The position numbers were made by a program, and so were the translations under genes. Shown here one piece after another: positions 10,286 to 22,402 of a stretch of 64,000 nucleotides of DNA (positions are counted from its first letter, which is position 1; each line of letters opens with the position of its first letter). The notes beneath the pieces are model-generated. The model did no database searches, was not told where the DNA came from, and saw only the letters and a list, made by a program, of their open reading frames with translations. Source of the DNA: Microthyrium microscopicum (lineage: Eukaryota; Ascomycota; Dothideomycetes; Microthyriales; Microthyriaceae); assembly GCA_010405405.1 (NCBI GenBank), contig MU004233.1, positions 2,785,314-2,849,313 of the forward strand, given 5' to 3'.

Positions 10286-12134
10286 CTAATAACTATCCTC
10301 TCGCCAACGACTTCGAGTCTTTTTCCATGCGTCTGTATCTTCCTTTCCACCCTTTGATTCCAATCCCATACCACGTTCAACCCAGTCCTTGCTGCCCATC
10401 TCCACGAGTCTGCTGAGTGCTCGAGCAAAAGCGAAACGTTCCTCATCACCTGAGAATATGTTGCTGCTTTTCAGCATGTTCATGTTCATGCCCAAATCGT
10501 CCATTAAAGATCTCATCACGTCGCTGACATCGTGATGTTCATCGCCCTCTGGAACATCGCCTTTCTTCTGTGCTGACACCATGGCCTCGTTCAATTCTTT
10601 GTGGGATAAGAAGAGTTCAGTTAAGGCGACTTCGCATGTCATCACTAGTTTGGCCTAATGATTATTAGTGTGATGCGCTGTTTGTATCAAAGGATAACTT
10701 ACTCTACTTTCGTACACCGCATCAATAAACGTGATGAAGCGTCGAGCAAGATCTCGCGACTTGTGATTCATCCCAGGAACATCTGTGATGATGAAAGCTT
10801 CGTAGTTTCTTACAAGCTCAATATAATCTGCTGCACTCGTTGCACGTCCGATAAGCTCGTCGAAGGTAAACCATGCGGCTTTACCACTAGCCTTGGGAAC
10901 ATGTACTTCCCGACCCCAAACAGTGTGAGTGGCTTCATGCGGAGGATCAGAATCTAGATCTCCGAAAAATCGAAACCAGCGTTCAGCATGGCTTTGCGCA
11001 GCTTTGTTTAGAGGATGATGATAAACTCCGGATGGTGGTCGAGGAATCTTGCGGTAGTCCGTTTGTGAATCAAGATTGATCACTTGTAGTCTTGATTTGA
11101 GTAGATTGATGCATGGGATAAAGGATTGTCGTTGTATACCGTTTTTGTATAGCTCATCCGGATGTCGGTTCGAGGTCGTAACAATGACGACTCCATGGGC
11201 CATCAGAGACTCGACTAATCTTCGCAAGTGTTAGCGACCTCATACTGTATTTCAGTAGCAGCGTACGTGCCTTCGAAGAATCATAGCATCCGCCACATCT
11301 GTACATTGAAACTCATCAAAGCACAAAACTGTAGCTTCTTCTGCAATATTGGCCGCGACCATTGGGATAGCATCAAAGTCATTCCCATATCGCATCTTCA
11401 TCTTGTGTAGATCCTTATGCACTGCCTGCATGAAATTGTGAAAATGTAGTCGACTCTTATGGGTGACGTTAGGTGGGAGTGTTTCGTAGAATAAATCCAT
11501 CATCATAGTCTTTCCACTTCCAACATCTCCATACATATACATGCCTTTTGGAACATCTTCGGGAATATCGAATGAAGCCTTGTTGGTCGTCTCGCTTCCA
11601 AACAGACGGCCAAAAAAAGACTTTTTGGGAGGTTCAAGCGACTCTATAGTTGGATGTGCGACCTTGACCTGATCATAATGCGCGACTGTATCATGAAGAT
11701 CTTGTAGGTTCTCTATTATGGCTATACACCGTCAGTGTTGCGCTCTTGGTTTGGACGTTTGTCTTACTTCGTTGGTGCTCGTCATTTCGTAATATGCCAT
11801 TCTCGACTCGTCGATCGTATTCTTGTATAGGTCCATGGGTATTCCTTTTCGCCGGTTCTATATTCCATGAGCTGCAGTTTTCTTCATACCAAAATAATTG
11901 CGTACGTGATGCAACAGAAGCCAAGCCTCGAGCGGAGCTATCCGTATACCAGGACAGAGCCAGTGTCCGACCACGCACACGCGCTGTTCTACGTTCCAGC
12001 AACGCATTTCGTTGCGAATGTAACGCTCGTAAGCAGCTTCGGCATATCGAGTCTACGTAGATCCGCCGCCCGGTTGGGCGTACTGCGTATCGAAGGTAGC
12101 TGCCCAGCGGGTCGAGTAGTAGTCTCGACTTCAT
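10286..12134 (-). CDS. AFG1: Mitochondrial AAA-type ATPase Afg1
   Basis: Afg1 (LACE1 in animals) is an inner-membrane-associated mitochondrial ATPase that helps degrade or handle respiratory-chain subunits. Four exons, 12134-11768, 11721-11271, 11219-10703 and 10654-10286, give 567 residues. The Arg/Ser-rich first 100 residues fit a mitochondrial presequence. Walker A is GDVGSGKT (187-194) and Walker B is LCFDEFQ (255-261), followed by CTDVADAMILRRLVESL and the arginine-bearing TSNRHPDELYKNG. Introns are 46, 51 and 48 bp. The second intron appears to use a GC donor (see separate entry), since only that choice restores the family sequence ILRRLVESLMAHGVV. The exon 3/4 join reads YESRAKLVMTCEVA. 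Function comes from the family; the motifs are visible. Confidence 0.93.
11220..11270 (-). other. AFG1: GC-AG intron of AFG1
   Basis: Read on the minus strand, the exon ends CTTCGAAG and the intron begins GCACGT; it ends GCTAACACTTGCGAAG. The 51-bp size, the perfect CTAAC branch point and the strong AAG|GCACGT context fit the known GC-AG class. The only nearby GT (GTACGC, six bases later) leaves the reading frame wrong for every usable acceptor. Confidence 0.75.
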
Positions 12135-12537
12135 GGTGATTATGAGGATAGAGGGTGCCACCGCAGGATCATAGTCGAGAAGTATGTTTATATAAACGGA
12201 AGTTCGAGGAGCGGAGAAGTTGATAAGGAATAGCACATGGTGAAAAAAAGCATGGAAGACATATGATCAATATCATTTACTCGGTCGAGTCGGCATCGTG
12301 GCTTGAACGGCCCGAGCTTCAGATGCCCGATTGCCGGAGGTTACTATTTCGGCCCGTGCATGTATGTATGCCTCTTGCCTTTTCCTCCATCGTTCCTTCC
12401 TAATCTTCAATGCTAGCAAACTCAATCTCAACGTCTGGTCTATTATATTATTCTTTTTCGACATTTAGACCCGGTATGTCGTAGTACAGGGTCAGTCCGT
12501 CGTCGGCTAATTTAAACCTTCATCAAGCCATCAGAAA
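12135..12537. other. Intergenic
   Basis: 403 bp between the AFG1 start and the carboxypeptidase stop, both on the minus strand. A 63-codon basic frame (12273-12464 minus) is present but has no support as a gene. Confidence 0.4.
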
Positions 12538-14382
12538 TCAAGAGAACGATTTCCCCTGAATCCATCTTGTCATCAAATCCAAAGCAACCTCAGGTTTGTT
12601 CAATGGAACCTATGGGCAATATCAGTGTTACTCGACAATATCCGGGATCTCACGTACCATATGACCGGCCTTATCAACAGTAAGGAATGTAAAGAGCGTT
12701 TTCTTGTCGTTACCTGGCATCTGAATCCGAACTTCTTTATACGTGCCAACCTCCTTGCCATCTGATGACCAAGGTTGGAGATCTTTGGCACTGAATTCTG
12801 CTTGTCCTTTCCATGGCATATTGTTTGCCCAACGATAGTTTCCAGCCGTATTGCAAGCGAGATCCAAATTCCCCTGATAAAACATGACATCGACCCCTTT
12901 CGCCAGCAAGTTTTGCACTTGTGGGGTGGTGCTGATAACAGTCTCCCCCGTTCTCACAAACGCATTTTCCACCTTTGAGGACGACACGTTGAATTTGTCA
13001 ATGGTATCGGGAACACCTAGAGCTTGCCACACGTCCTTTTGATTGAGATATTTGTCGATCAGGCCAATACCTCTATAGCAGAGGTCATCCATTTCGCAAG
13101 GCGCAGTGATGTCGAACCGGTTTCGTCCGCCTTGTACTGCTTCGCCGTCGTAGAGCTCAACGACTCCGGTCCAACACACGTTCTCAGCGGCAGTGCATAT
13201 AGCGGGATCTGGGTTCTTGTTGCATACGTCAATGAGCTCTACGCACCGAGGAAGATTCGTGGCTATGATATCGCAGCGGGTGGTGTTGAAAACGGGTTCC
13301 TTGACTCCTGGCTTGGTGGTGCATAGTGTTTCCCAGTAACCGAATGTCGTGTCTTTAGGGGAGACGTAGCCATTTCCTATGAATACTGACTTCAGGTTAA
13401 TCTGTACTCCGGATGGGTTGTTTGCGTTCTGGTTCAATATCTCTGTTCCGAATACTGGTATGTAATGGCCCTGTATCATGTCCATCAGCACGTTCTCTTT
13501 TCACGGACAAGTGGTCAACCAATTGCTCAATTAACTGGCGTGCTCCCGTCAACTGCGTTGGCTCCCATGTGCTTCTATCAGTCAGTAGACAATCAGCACT
13601 TTATCGACTAGGATGGGAAGCATAGCATCTTCCATTGGAAAGAAGGATTGGGAGCCATTGGCGTTTTTGAGAGGGTGCCATTTATTTTGCCAGGCCGTGG
13701 GTGGTATTCAAGATTCAGTACTCACTCCGTAGCTTTCTCCAGATATGTGGAACGGCCTTTCGCGTAGTTGTGGAAACGTTTGACTGACAAATATTTGCAA
13801 GAACTTATGAATGTCTTTACCGGCAGAGAAGGAGCTGGATGGAATAGGCTCACCCTTGTCTAGATAGGAGAAGCCTACCCCAGCCGGTTGATCGATAAAC
13901 AATACGTTTGCGTTTTTGTTCCACGCATACTCATTATAATTAGTGCCATTTCCATATCCATTTATTCGACACGGTCCCATCTCTTCCATCATTCCTATCA
14001 TGCTTGATCCGCCTGGGCCGCCAGTAAGCCAAAGAACGAGCGGATCATTCTCTGGCGAAGATTCGCTTTCATGATACCAGAAGAAAAAGTGTTTGGGCCC
14101 AACATCTAGCCAGCCGGTGTATTGCATTGACCGAGAATCGCATATTGTCTGATTTTCTTGTTTTTGGATTCTGATAGAATAAGATGGGTCATCTTTGTTT
14201 GCATAAACCTGAAATACTGCTTGTTTTTGTGACCAGTTAGTGCCTAGATTTGAGAATTTTGGGTGCACAGTTCCTTGGACTCCTTCGTAGCCAATTCGAT
14301 TTTGTGGTGCAAAGTCTCCAGGAAGTGTTATCTGCGCACTCGTTGTGACTACAGCTAGGAGCAGCGCCTGTATAAATCTCAT
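12538..14382 (-). CDS. Secreted serine carboxypeptidase (family S10)
   Basis: S10 enzymes remove C-terminal residues from peptides in the vacuole or outside the cell. Exons 14382-13726, 13470-12658 and 12609-12538 give 513 residues, normal for the family. The start was set at [16 protein letters not shown], a good signal peptide; an in-frame ATG 18 bp upstream would bury it. The substrate-binding [10 protein letters not shown] is present, and the triad is visible: Ser217 in GESYG, Asp422 in GNLDLACN, His489 in [14 protein letters not shown]. Several N-x-S/T sites and many cysteines fit secretion. The last exon of 24 codons was added because it supplies the conserved [19 protein letters not shown] tail. 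The first intron is 255 bp, long compared with its neighbours, and splits exactly after GESYG. Confidence 0.94.
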
Positions 14383-17339
14383 TATGAAGTCGTCCTGCAC
14401 GAGATGTTTTTTCCACGTGCAATGTTGAAGTTAAGACGTGGATTAGGCATACCAATAGCAACAAGCTACTGTACTCTACTACCAGGAAGCGAAGCGGAGG
14501 TTAGCCCCAGACTCATGCTGCAGGTAGATCATTCATCCGAGGGATAACCCAATATTGCTGTATTTCACGACTTGGCTAAACAGGGCTATATGTTCAAAAT
14601 TCCTCATCCCTTTTCATGTTATTGCAACAAAACCGAAAGTCATTATAACATGGAACAGGCTGATATCTCTCTGCTCACCGCAGTTCCAGGAAATCAATTC
14701 TCAGTTAAGCAGCATAAATCTCCACAGTAAAATCCCAGGCAAGGTTTGGGCTACCAAGCTATTAGAGCGTGCACATTGTACTACTGTACCAAGTAGCACT
14801 AATGCATGAAATATTCACAGCTGGCAAGGCCTAATGCTTTGGTCTAATATATGGCCAATAGAAAGCATGTCTACTCCGCAGTTTTACGACGGTGTTTACT
14901 TGGACAGAAGAGACCGGTGTTGAATGCAGAAGCCTCCATTGACTTTCCTGATGTATGTATGGCTGTTTGTGGATCATATTGATCCATTGGTACCATTCGA
15001 TGTGGTTTGTAGTGCAAAGAATCTTGACAGGTACCAAGAGGTACTTCCAAAATGTTAGCTCCATATCTATGACCTGGTAGGCGGCCAAGTTGCAGCATAA
15101 CAACGCTGAGCAAAGCTGTAATAGGGCCGATACTGTAGCGCGGTACAGGATTTAGGCTAGTGAAGTCTGATGTCGACATGGTAGACAAACAGCCTACCGC
15201 TTGGTACATGAGAGTGACCAATTTGACATCCTTGAACCTCCATCTGACGGAGCAGGTCTTGTGGTGCCCATATGATCTTCTCGGCTAACTGGGAGGTCGA
15301 GGGTTGACACTATCGTTATGCCTCTTGGTCGAGAAGAACGAATGAATGCCTCGATCGCGCTCAAGGACAGTCCCTGTCGCGCTGCACTTGCATTGAGTTG
15401 GTAATTGGGCACAGCTGCATAGCATGTTGAAAGCTTCCGCACGCGACCTGCCAGTGGCAAGATCAAAAACATCAGCATTTGCATGCATCAGCTCGACATG
15501 CTTCGCTTGTGTATCCTGCCGACTTGTCATTGCAGATCCGAGACTCGATGCTGGATCCCCAGGAAGACAACGTGGTTCGCTGACGGACTTGAAGCCCGCA
15601 GAAAGGAGGAGATCTGGAGAGTATTTCCCGGAGCCAGCGCATCGGAAGTTTCAGGGGTTCTTCGGAACAGATACTTTAGGAGACTAGCGTACCGCAGTTG
15701 CAGTGAAGCATATTTTGACTTCATCTTGTTCAAGGATTTCGTTGACAACCTTCCTACCCAGCTCTTGCCTCTTCTCGTGAGCTGTCGCTGTCCAGTATCG
15801 TCTCGAGCCTGACTCTATGTGTCCTTCTGCCCACCATAGCGGGTCACTTCTTGGTTACGACCCCACAGCGCCCTCGATACGCAAGCGAGCAACAACAACG
15901 CTGAAGATGAAGCGGACCCGACTTCAACTTTTAGGAGTACCCTTCATGCGTGCGCCACACACGGGGCCAGACATTGTTTGTTGCTCAAGGCAGAACATCT
16001 TCGGGGCGTGCAGTATACCACTGTCAGCGCCAGCTTCCAGATATCTTGGTATGGTAGCGACTCGAGGTTCCGGAAGCAAGACCGCAGTGCCTGCGTGACA
16101 TCGAGGAACTTATCTTTATCGTATACTACAGGCATGTTCTGATATACGCTATAACTTTTCACTATGGTCGTTGCTGACAGTGAGATATGAAATCATCCTC
16201 TTGCACGACTGAAAACTCCGAGAACGCGTGTCGCTTTTCTTTCTCTCGACTAAAGTCGATATGGCGAGCCATTTGTAAATTTACTGGACGTACAGATGAC
16301 CAATGCGTTGGTCGCGCGAGTGAGACGTGGATGATGTACGAATTCGAGCCTCTTGCGGCGCCCGGAGGAGACATAATGAATACTTCTGTTACACACAAGT
16401 TAGAATTTCCATGATCTGGCCAATCTTGTGTCATACATCCGACATCTTACACAATGAGGTGAATTGACGTAATTTGACACCGGTTGAACGTGCTGTTATA
16501 CAACAAAGTGTGACGTCTGTTGTGGTGGCCCTGCGGACTAGAAGGCAGTGTAAGGCTGGAGAGGATGCTCTATGTACCTCGAGGGCAGTAACGTGGCATA
16601 ATTGTGCCTGAAGGAGGCCACCACTCGCTTTTGAAACGGATCGTTCAACGTAGGGCAATGCAATCGGTTCTGGAGAGGAACGTTGTATAGAACTTAACGG
16701 TGAGGAGAGGGGACTGAGCAGAGTTATCGCAGTCAAACGGCGAAAGAGAAAACTAGCAAGGGATCGACTCGTAATTGATTCAGCGCGTAGGAATGAGGCC
16801 ACAACCCACTTTGGCCGAAGGCATTGCTGGCTAGGGGGTTGATTGGGTACTGCTAGAACAGCAGCACTTAATCTTATCCCCTCTTTTCTATTCGGAAGGC
16901 TTCGTACGGGACTGGAACTTGGCTATGGAGCACTTGATATGTGAAAGAAGACTCTCTCGATACTCAGATCCAAGAGATCGAGATGTTACAGCCGTTGTTG
17001 TGGCTCATCGCACCGCACGTCTGTGACTGTCGCACAGTTTCTAGTTGTTCTGATGCAAAACATGTACTTTAGGCACCCACAGATGGCTTTACAACATGCC
17101 GAAAAGATTGTATTATGGAAGAGCTTCATTAATCGTACACTTATACCAGACCTTTTGGGTTCTGCGACTTTTCTCGTCATTTCTTGTCCCGTCCATGGGG
17201 AGATTCTCATCCTTCGAGGCAAAAGGCTCGGAATTGGATCGGAGAATAGTGCGAAAATGACTAAATAACGAATGCAATGTACTCTAACGAAACATGTTGG
17301 GGAATAGAGCGCCTAATGTGACCGACATCCGTCGTCAAC
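14383..17339. other. Gene-poor region
   Basis: Nearly 3 kb of GC-normal DNA between the carboxypeptidase start and the dsRBD-like gene's stop. Short frames on both strands (for example 15285-15530, 15527-15748 and 16431-16802, all minus) overlap heavily and show no domain, so I call none. Untranslated transcripts or fast-evolving small genes could be hidden here. Confidence 0.4.
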
Positions 17340-17990
17340 TCATCTTCCCTGGCCAGGCCAATTGTTCTGTTGTTGTTGGTTCGGTGACTGAGGAGGCTGC
17401 TGCGCCATTGTCTGCGCCAGCTGTTGCTGATACGACGCCTGATGCTGTTGATGCTGTTCAGGAGTCTCCAAGCGCTCAAGTGCTACTTGGGCTGCGTCTT
17501 CCTTTGCGTTCGTGATGAAATTGCCATCATACCTGGTCATTCTGCTATCAGTTTGACTCGAGCTGGTGTCAGAATAGGGGGATGTTTTGGTCAACTCACC
17601 AGTATCTTGCCAGGTACGGCGCACCGTTCACTTCAACAGCGGCTGACCATGCTGTTCGGCCTCCTAGGGGAAGTATGAGCATTGGCAACTTACTGGAAAG
17701 ATGACTGCCTCGAAAGCAGTGTTCAATTGCCACTGAAACGCTGAAATCGAGGTCAACCCTCGAGAGTGCGGAGATCACCACAGGATCCCATGGCCTCATC
17801 GATCCCCCACTCTCACTAAAGGCTGTAGATTGTGTAGAGCCGACTTACCACGACGGTCTGACGCAATGGAGTAGACAGGAGGCCGAAGGCCATTGTTACC
17901 ACAAAATTGCTCTAACCAAGTTTGCCACGGCCCGATTGCTCGACGGTCAGAGTCGACCTGTTGCTGAGTAGAGGGTGAGGGATCGGACAT
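17340..17990 (-). CDS. Small double-stranded-RNA-binding-like protein, Q-rich tail
   Basis: Three exons, 17990-17849, 17663-17600 and 17532-17340, give 132 residues. Introns are 185 bp (GTAAGT...TAG) and 67 bp (GTGAGT...CAG), and both joins restore the domain. Residues about 20-90 read WQTWLEQFCGNNGLRPPVY, then SDRRGGRTAWSAAVEV, ARYWYDGNFITNAKEDAA and QVALERL, which has the alpha-beta-beta-beta-alpha layout and the terminal NAKEDAAQVAL helix of a dsRBD. The usual basic KKxAK of strong RNA binders is replaced by the acidic NAKEDAA, so dsRNA binding may be weak or lost. The tail from residue 91 is Gln-rich (about one third Gln). Similar short fungal proteins are of unknown function. It stands alone in a gene-poor stretch. 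Confidence 0.8.
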
Positions 17991-20987
17991 GATTACGGAA
18001 TTGAAGGCTTTTAAACAAGACCGAGTCAATGGACAAGGAAAGGCCTGTGAGCCCGGGCGTAGAAGTAGGCTTGAGAGTGGAGTGATAGTTTGTCCGTAAG
18101 AGGCTAATTCAAACAGTATTGAAGGGATCTAGGAAGCAACAGAGTTGGAAGCAGGTGGGTAAAATGGTTGGTTTGACTGAGCCTGAGTGAGGGTTATGCT
18201 TGAAGAGAGCCTACTGCTTTGGATGAATTGCAGGCTAGACAAGCCAGTAAACTAAAACTCGTGATGTAACTAGGAAGAAATCGAAAACAAAGTTGATCTG
18301 ATCACGCAAGCCCTTAAAGACCTGAACTATAGATGCCAATTCACACAAGATGACCATCTCAGCTTATATTCTCTTCTTCTGTTCCCAGGCAACCTGCGTA
18401 ATGTTGCCTTGTTTTCCATTGGGTTACCACCATAACATACCACATCCAACTGCCATGAAGAGTTTGCACTACTTTAAACCTGAAGCCCGACTTATGGCTA
18501 GCCGTTAATAGCGACGCCAGCATAAAGGCATTTAACAGCACATCCTGCATAAAGCAACCCAACTCTGCACTCAACAAAAGAGTGGCACATCATGTATCTT
18601 CAGGTCATCTCTGCCGACTAAGCCTCCACACTTCTGAATCACCAGGGCGGGAGGGAAACGGGAAGGGAGGCTTGGGCCGCTCCGAACCTCAAAAGCGACC
18701 GACCGTAAATGTTGCCAGTACATTCGATGGCTCCCTAAGAATGCGTTCTCAGTGTGGCTATGAAACCTTTATACAGGGCTGTTCCTGGGCAACGTTTGCA
18801 ATCTACCAGATTACCTAGGCAAAGTGCGGGTACGACGGACGGACTCGGAGGCATATTGAGCCCAAGAGTGTCGGAACAGCGACTCTACTTCCGATCCTAC
18901 GGAAGCCAGTAGTTGACATGCCCAGGATGCTCGAATAGGTTTAGATAGATCTGCAGTAGCATATATGCATCATCAGGATAGAATAACTTACAGCGGCTGT
19001 TTTCAATATGCAAAACTGTCGTTCCAACGGAGTGACGAAATGAATGGCAAGCTCCCGTCTGCGATGATGGCGACCACCAACACGATTGGACAAATGATGC
19101 TATTTCTTCGAATGTATTCAACTCAGTATCTGCAAATCTACGCATCCGACATGGGATTGTTCAACTCATTTTGTCACGTCGTCCATGCCTGAGAGTCTGA
19201 TGGTATCGGTTGCTGTCAAGTCTGACACGAAATAGATCGCGTCAAAGCTTTCCCCTTGGGCCCGAGCTGCATGAGAGTGTGATGTGGCAGAACAGCGTGT
19301 CCGATCAGACATTTAGCGGGCTCAAACTCCCAGATAATCCGCTAACAGTGTTGGGAATTTACCAGACAAATCATCCGATGAAGTTGCTCTTGATGATGAT
19401 GAACCATCAAGTAGTGTGATGATGTGCGTAAGAATTGCTACGAAGCTGCAGACTCGGCATGTCTACCACTCATTATACCGATCTCAAGCTGTGGGCGTGC
19501 ATATGTACCTCTGCGCAACCTCGCGGACGCGGAGTACATCCTGCAATACTCCCAGGTACATTATGTTTGGTACTTTTACATGTGAAATCATGTTGTACCG
19601 GTACATGAGAGACCCAATGCAGAGGATAGACTCGAGAGCGATTGTGTTGACATTCCATTGGAGCGTGCTCATCCTGCTGGTCTCCAGCAGCAACAAGAGA
19701 CCCAGCTTGTCGGTACCTGCGCGCTACATTGTACAAACTATCAAATCCACCTGTTGATGACATCAAATAGAGATACTAGCTGACACGTGTCTTGTGGATC
19801 TCCACACTTCCGATTCTTGTCGGTCTTCAAGTACATACTTGTTGGGTTTGGAGGTGGGAGATTCAGAGCCTGGGCTGCGCCATTGACGCAGTGACCCTCG
19901 CCACGCACGTCTCGCACACTTGAACTCTTATGTGTTGGCGATGAAGTGAGCAATGTGTCCCTGCGCATGTATGTTTTGGGAACCTGTACACCTTCGATGC
20001 GAACACCTCCTCGCCGTTGACATGGAACTGCCGAACGCATACCAGGCTCCTAGCATGGAAAGGCTGGCAAGGCTGGGCGAACTGTTCGTCGATCCCATGG
20101 TTGTCACAAGATCCTTCTCCATGCAAAGAAATGTCCAACGCGACTCATTCCAGAATTCAGTGGCTAATTATGGCACACTGAGGTATATGCGTGCCAATGG
20201 ATGGTACATTATTCATTGCTGACACTGCCCTGAAGAGGTATTCTACCGACGAAGAAAATGTATGTCTTGCCCTCATCTGCTTCGCTGGCTCCCATAATAT
20301 ACTCAGCGTTCTTTGTCATAAGCATGTCTCTCATCGAGTGTGTAGATGGAAGGGTAAATCTTCAATTAAGATGGGAAGTAGAGCATATTGTGATATGGTC
20401 CTTGTAAGAGATATGATATGCGATGAACAATATAAAGGTGTGCCCCCTATCCACCCCTTTGACTCCGATCCACTGCGTTCTGGTATCAACCGCTGTGATC
20501 CATATTGTAGTGGATTAAGAGCTACCATCTAGTTTGTCAGTCAACTGGCTTGTTCAAATCTGATGGCGATCCCAAAATCAATGCTTTGATTCGGACCAGT
20601 CTGTGAGTCGAACATGACAGGTAGGATATTCGTTTTCAGAAGCCTTGTTTGTTAGATACATTGATCTCTTATGGACGATTATAGTCCAGACTAATCATGA
20701 ATTCGTCAAGTCATACTATTCCATCAATGCAACTAGTCCAGTACTATTAGATATTGAATATGGTGTGAAACCTCAGCTATTCCCCATCTCTTGGGAGTAA
20801 AGTATACGCTGGAAATATAAATACGAATTGAAATGCTGCACTTGACAGGAAAGAAACGAAATGCTGAGCAAAGCGCAAAAGTAATAGAAATGAAGAACCT
20901 GGACTTTTATCACAGGCATGAATCCAAGAAAAGCTGAAACGCTATGCGAGAACAAATGCCGAAATGCGTGGCGAGGGGAAATAAAGA
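17991..20987. other. Gene-poor region
   Basis: Three kilobases with many short overlapping frames but no recognisable protein family, and no continuity across plausible introns. It holds the promoter of the dsRBD-like gene and the 3' flank of the 452-aa gene. I see no RNA gene or repeat. Confidence 0.4.
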
Positions 20988-22402
20988 TCAAGCAGTGATA
21001 CGACGATGAGGGTTATGTGGAGCGAACGAATTTCGTCTCCATGAGCTTTGGGGCCGCTTGAAAACATCTTCGATGAACCTTCTCGGCCCCATAGACTCCC
21101 AATCAAACCCTCGTGGAGAGGACAGGAGAGGAATAACAAAAGCACGTCTTCGTCTCGACGGCCAAGTGGTCTTGATGCAGTCGTCAACGAGTGCCATGAG
21201 AGCACTAGCAACGATCACGCTACACAATTTTAGTATCAGATCTCTAGATTTCTTTTCTCATTCTCATGGACTTACTCAGCGACATCTGGATGCGAATGGA
21301 TGATTCTACGATCCTTGATCCATAGTGAGCAAGGAGGAATCCATCCACCTCTCCGACGCTCCTCATCAACCTGACTAATAGTCAAGGCGTCTGGGACAAC
21401 GTGAGCACAAGGATATTTCTCCCCTTCTCTAAAGAGATGAAATGATGTCTCTGTGATGCCATCCATTTGTTTGATGTGTCGCCTCCAAGCATATTTCACA
21501 CCCCAGTACTCGAAGGTATATCGCTTCCCAGTGCGATTGCCTCGACGGCTCACTTGAACATGCGCATAATTAGAGAATTCCATCTTGATAGTGTCAGTTG
21601 GCTGCTGAGTTCGCCGCGTTTTCGATGATGATCCTGAGGTCTCCGGCATGTTTTCGTCAACATCTACAGAACTGTAGCCAGAATCCCTTCGATCAAGCTG
21701 TGGCGGAACAGAGGATTTGATGGAGGTTGTTCGGCGAAGAGTATTCAAGGCAGTTGTTAGAGAACGCTGTAGACTGGGTTTTTCGTCTTTGAAGGGCTCT
21801 TCAAACTTGCGCGCTGATCGGCATACTTCTCTTCCAGAGTCGCGGCAATATCTGCGGAATGAAAAGTCTCTGCTCTTTAGATCATGCATCCGGAGATGAA
21901 ACAGAGTCAATGGTCGTTTTCTGCCGTACCGTGTCTGAATCATGGTATCTAATCGTAGATTCATATTACCATCAAGCGTTGAATCATCATGCCGGATGGC
22001 TATTCTATTGTCTGAAGGAAAAAAGTCGGCAAAGTCTCTAGGAGTTGATGGTATTGCTTCTGGAACATATTGCGAATCTGGCATCGCGAGAGCCTCATAC
22101 GACTCGTCGAGATCTATTTCAGATTCCTCGTCATCCGAAGGAAGGGTTGAAGCATAACTCTGAACTGATACTTTCTCATACATTGTATGGCGTCTGTCTC
22201 TGTCTGATGCTAGGTTGGACATCATACTGTCATGCTGAGCCATCTTCCTGTCTCGTGAAGCCGGCGGTGTGCTGTATTCCGTGGGTGCAGTACTTCGACT
22301 TTGTGCTGTTGACCGGGATGTCTTTGATGCTTGACTGTGTGATGAGCTTGGTGCTTCGTCCCCGTTCTTTCCATAGCTATGCCAACCAGGTGGTACTGCC
22401 AT
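20988..22402 (-). CDS. Conserved fungal protein of unknown function
   Basis: Two exons, 22402-21276 and 21219-20988, give 452 residues. The 56-bp intron (GTAAGT...GTAG) joins HPDVAD to VIVASALMALVDD in phase, and the second exon stays open to a stop at 20988. The first 90 residues are Ser/Thr-rich and disordered. A middle stretch (about 150-190: LRLDTMIQTRYGRKRPLTLF, then LKSRDFSFRRYCRDSGREVC) and a C-terminal region (about 280-370: FEYWGVKYAWRRH, ETSFHLFREGEKYPCAHVVP, GGWIPPCSLWI) look folded. The end (about 375-452) has a short hydrophobic helix and then many Arg residues. I do not recognise the family. The Trp/Arg-rich beta-like C-terminal part could be a lipid- or protein-binding module, but that is a guess. 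Confidence 0.8.

Noticed and set aside
12273-12464. 63-codon basic frame between AFG1 and the carboxypeptidase
   Set aside because: Too short, without a known motif; no evidence of transcription.
7434-14382. Secondary-metabolite cluster suggested by the ABM-fold protein and a hydrolase
   Set aside because: No polyketide synthase, peptide synthetase, terpene cyclase, cytochrome P450 or pathway regulator nearby; neighbours are housekeeping genes.
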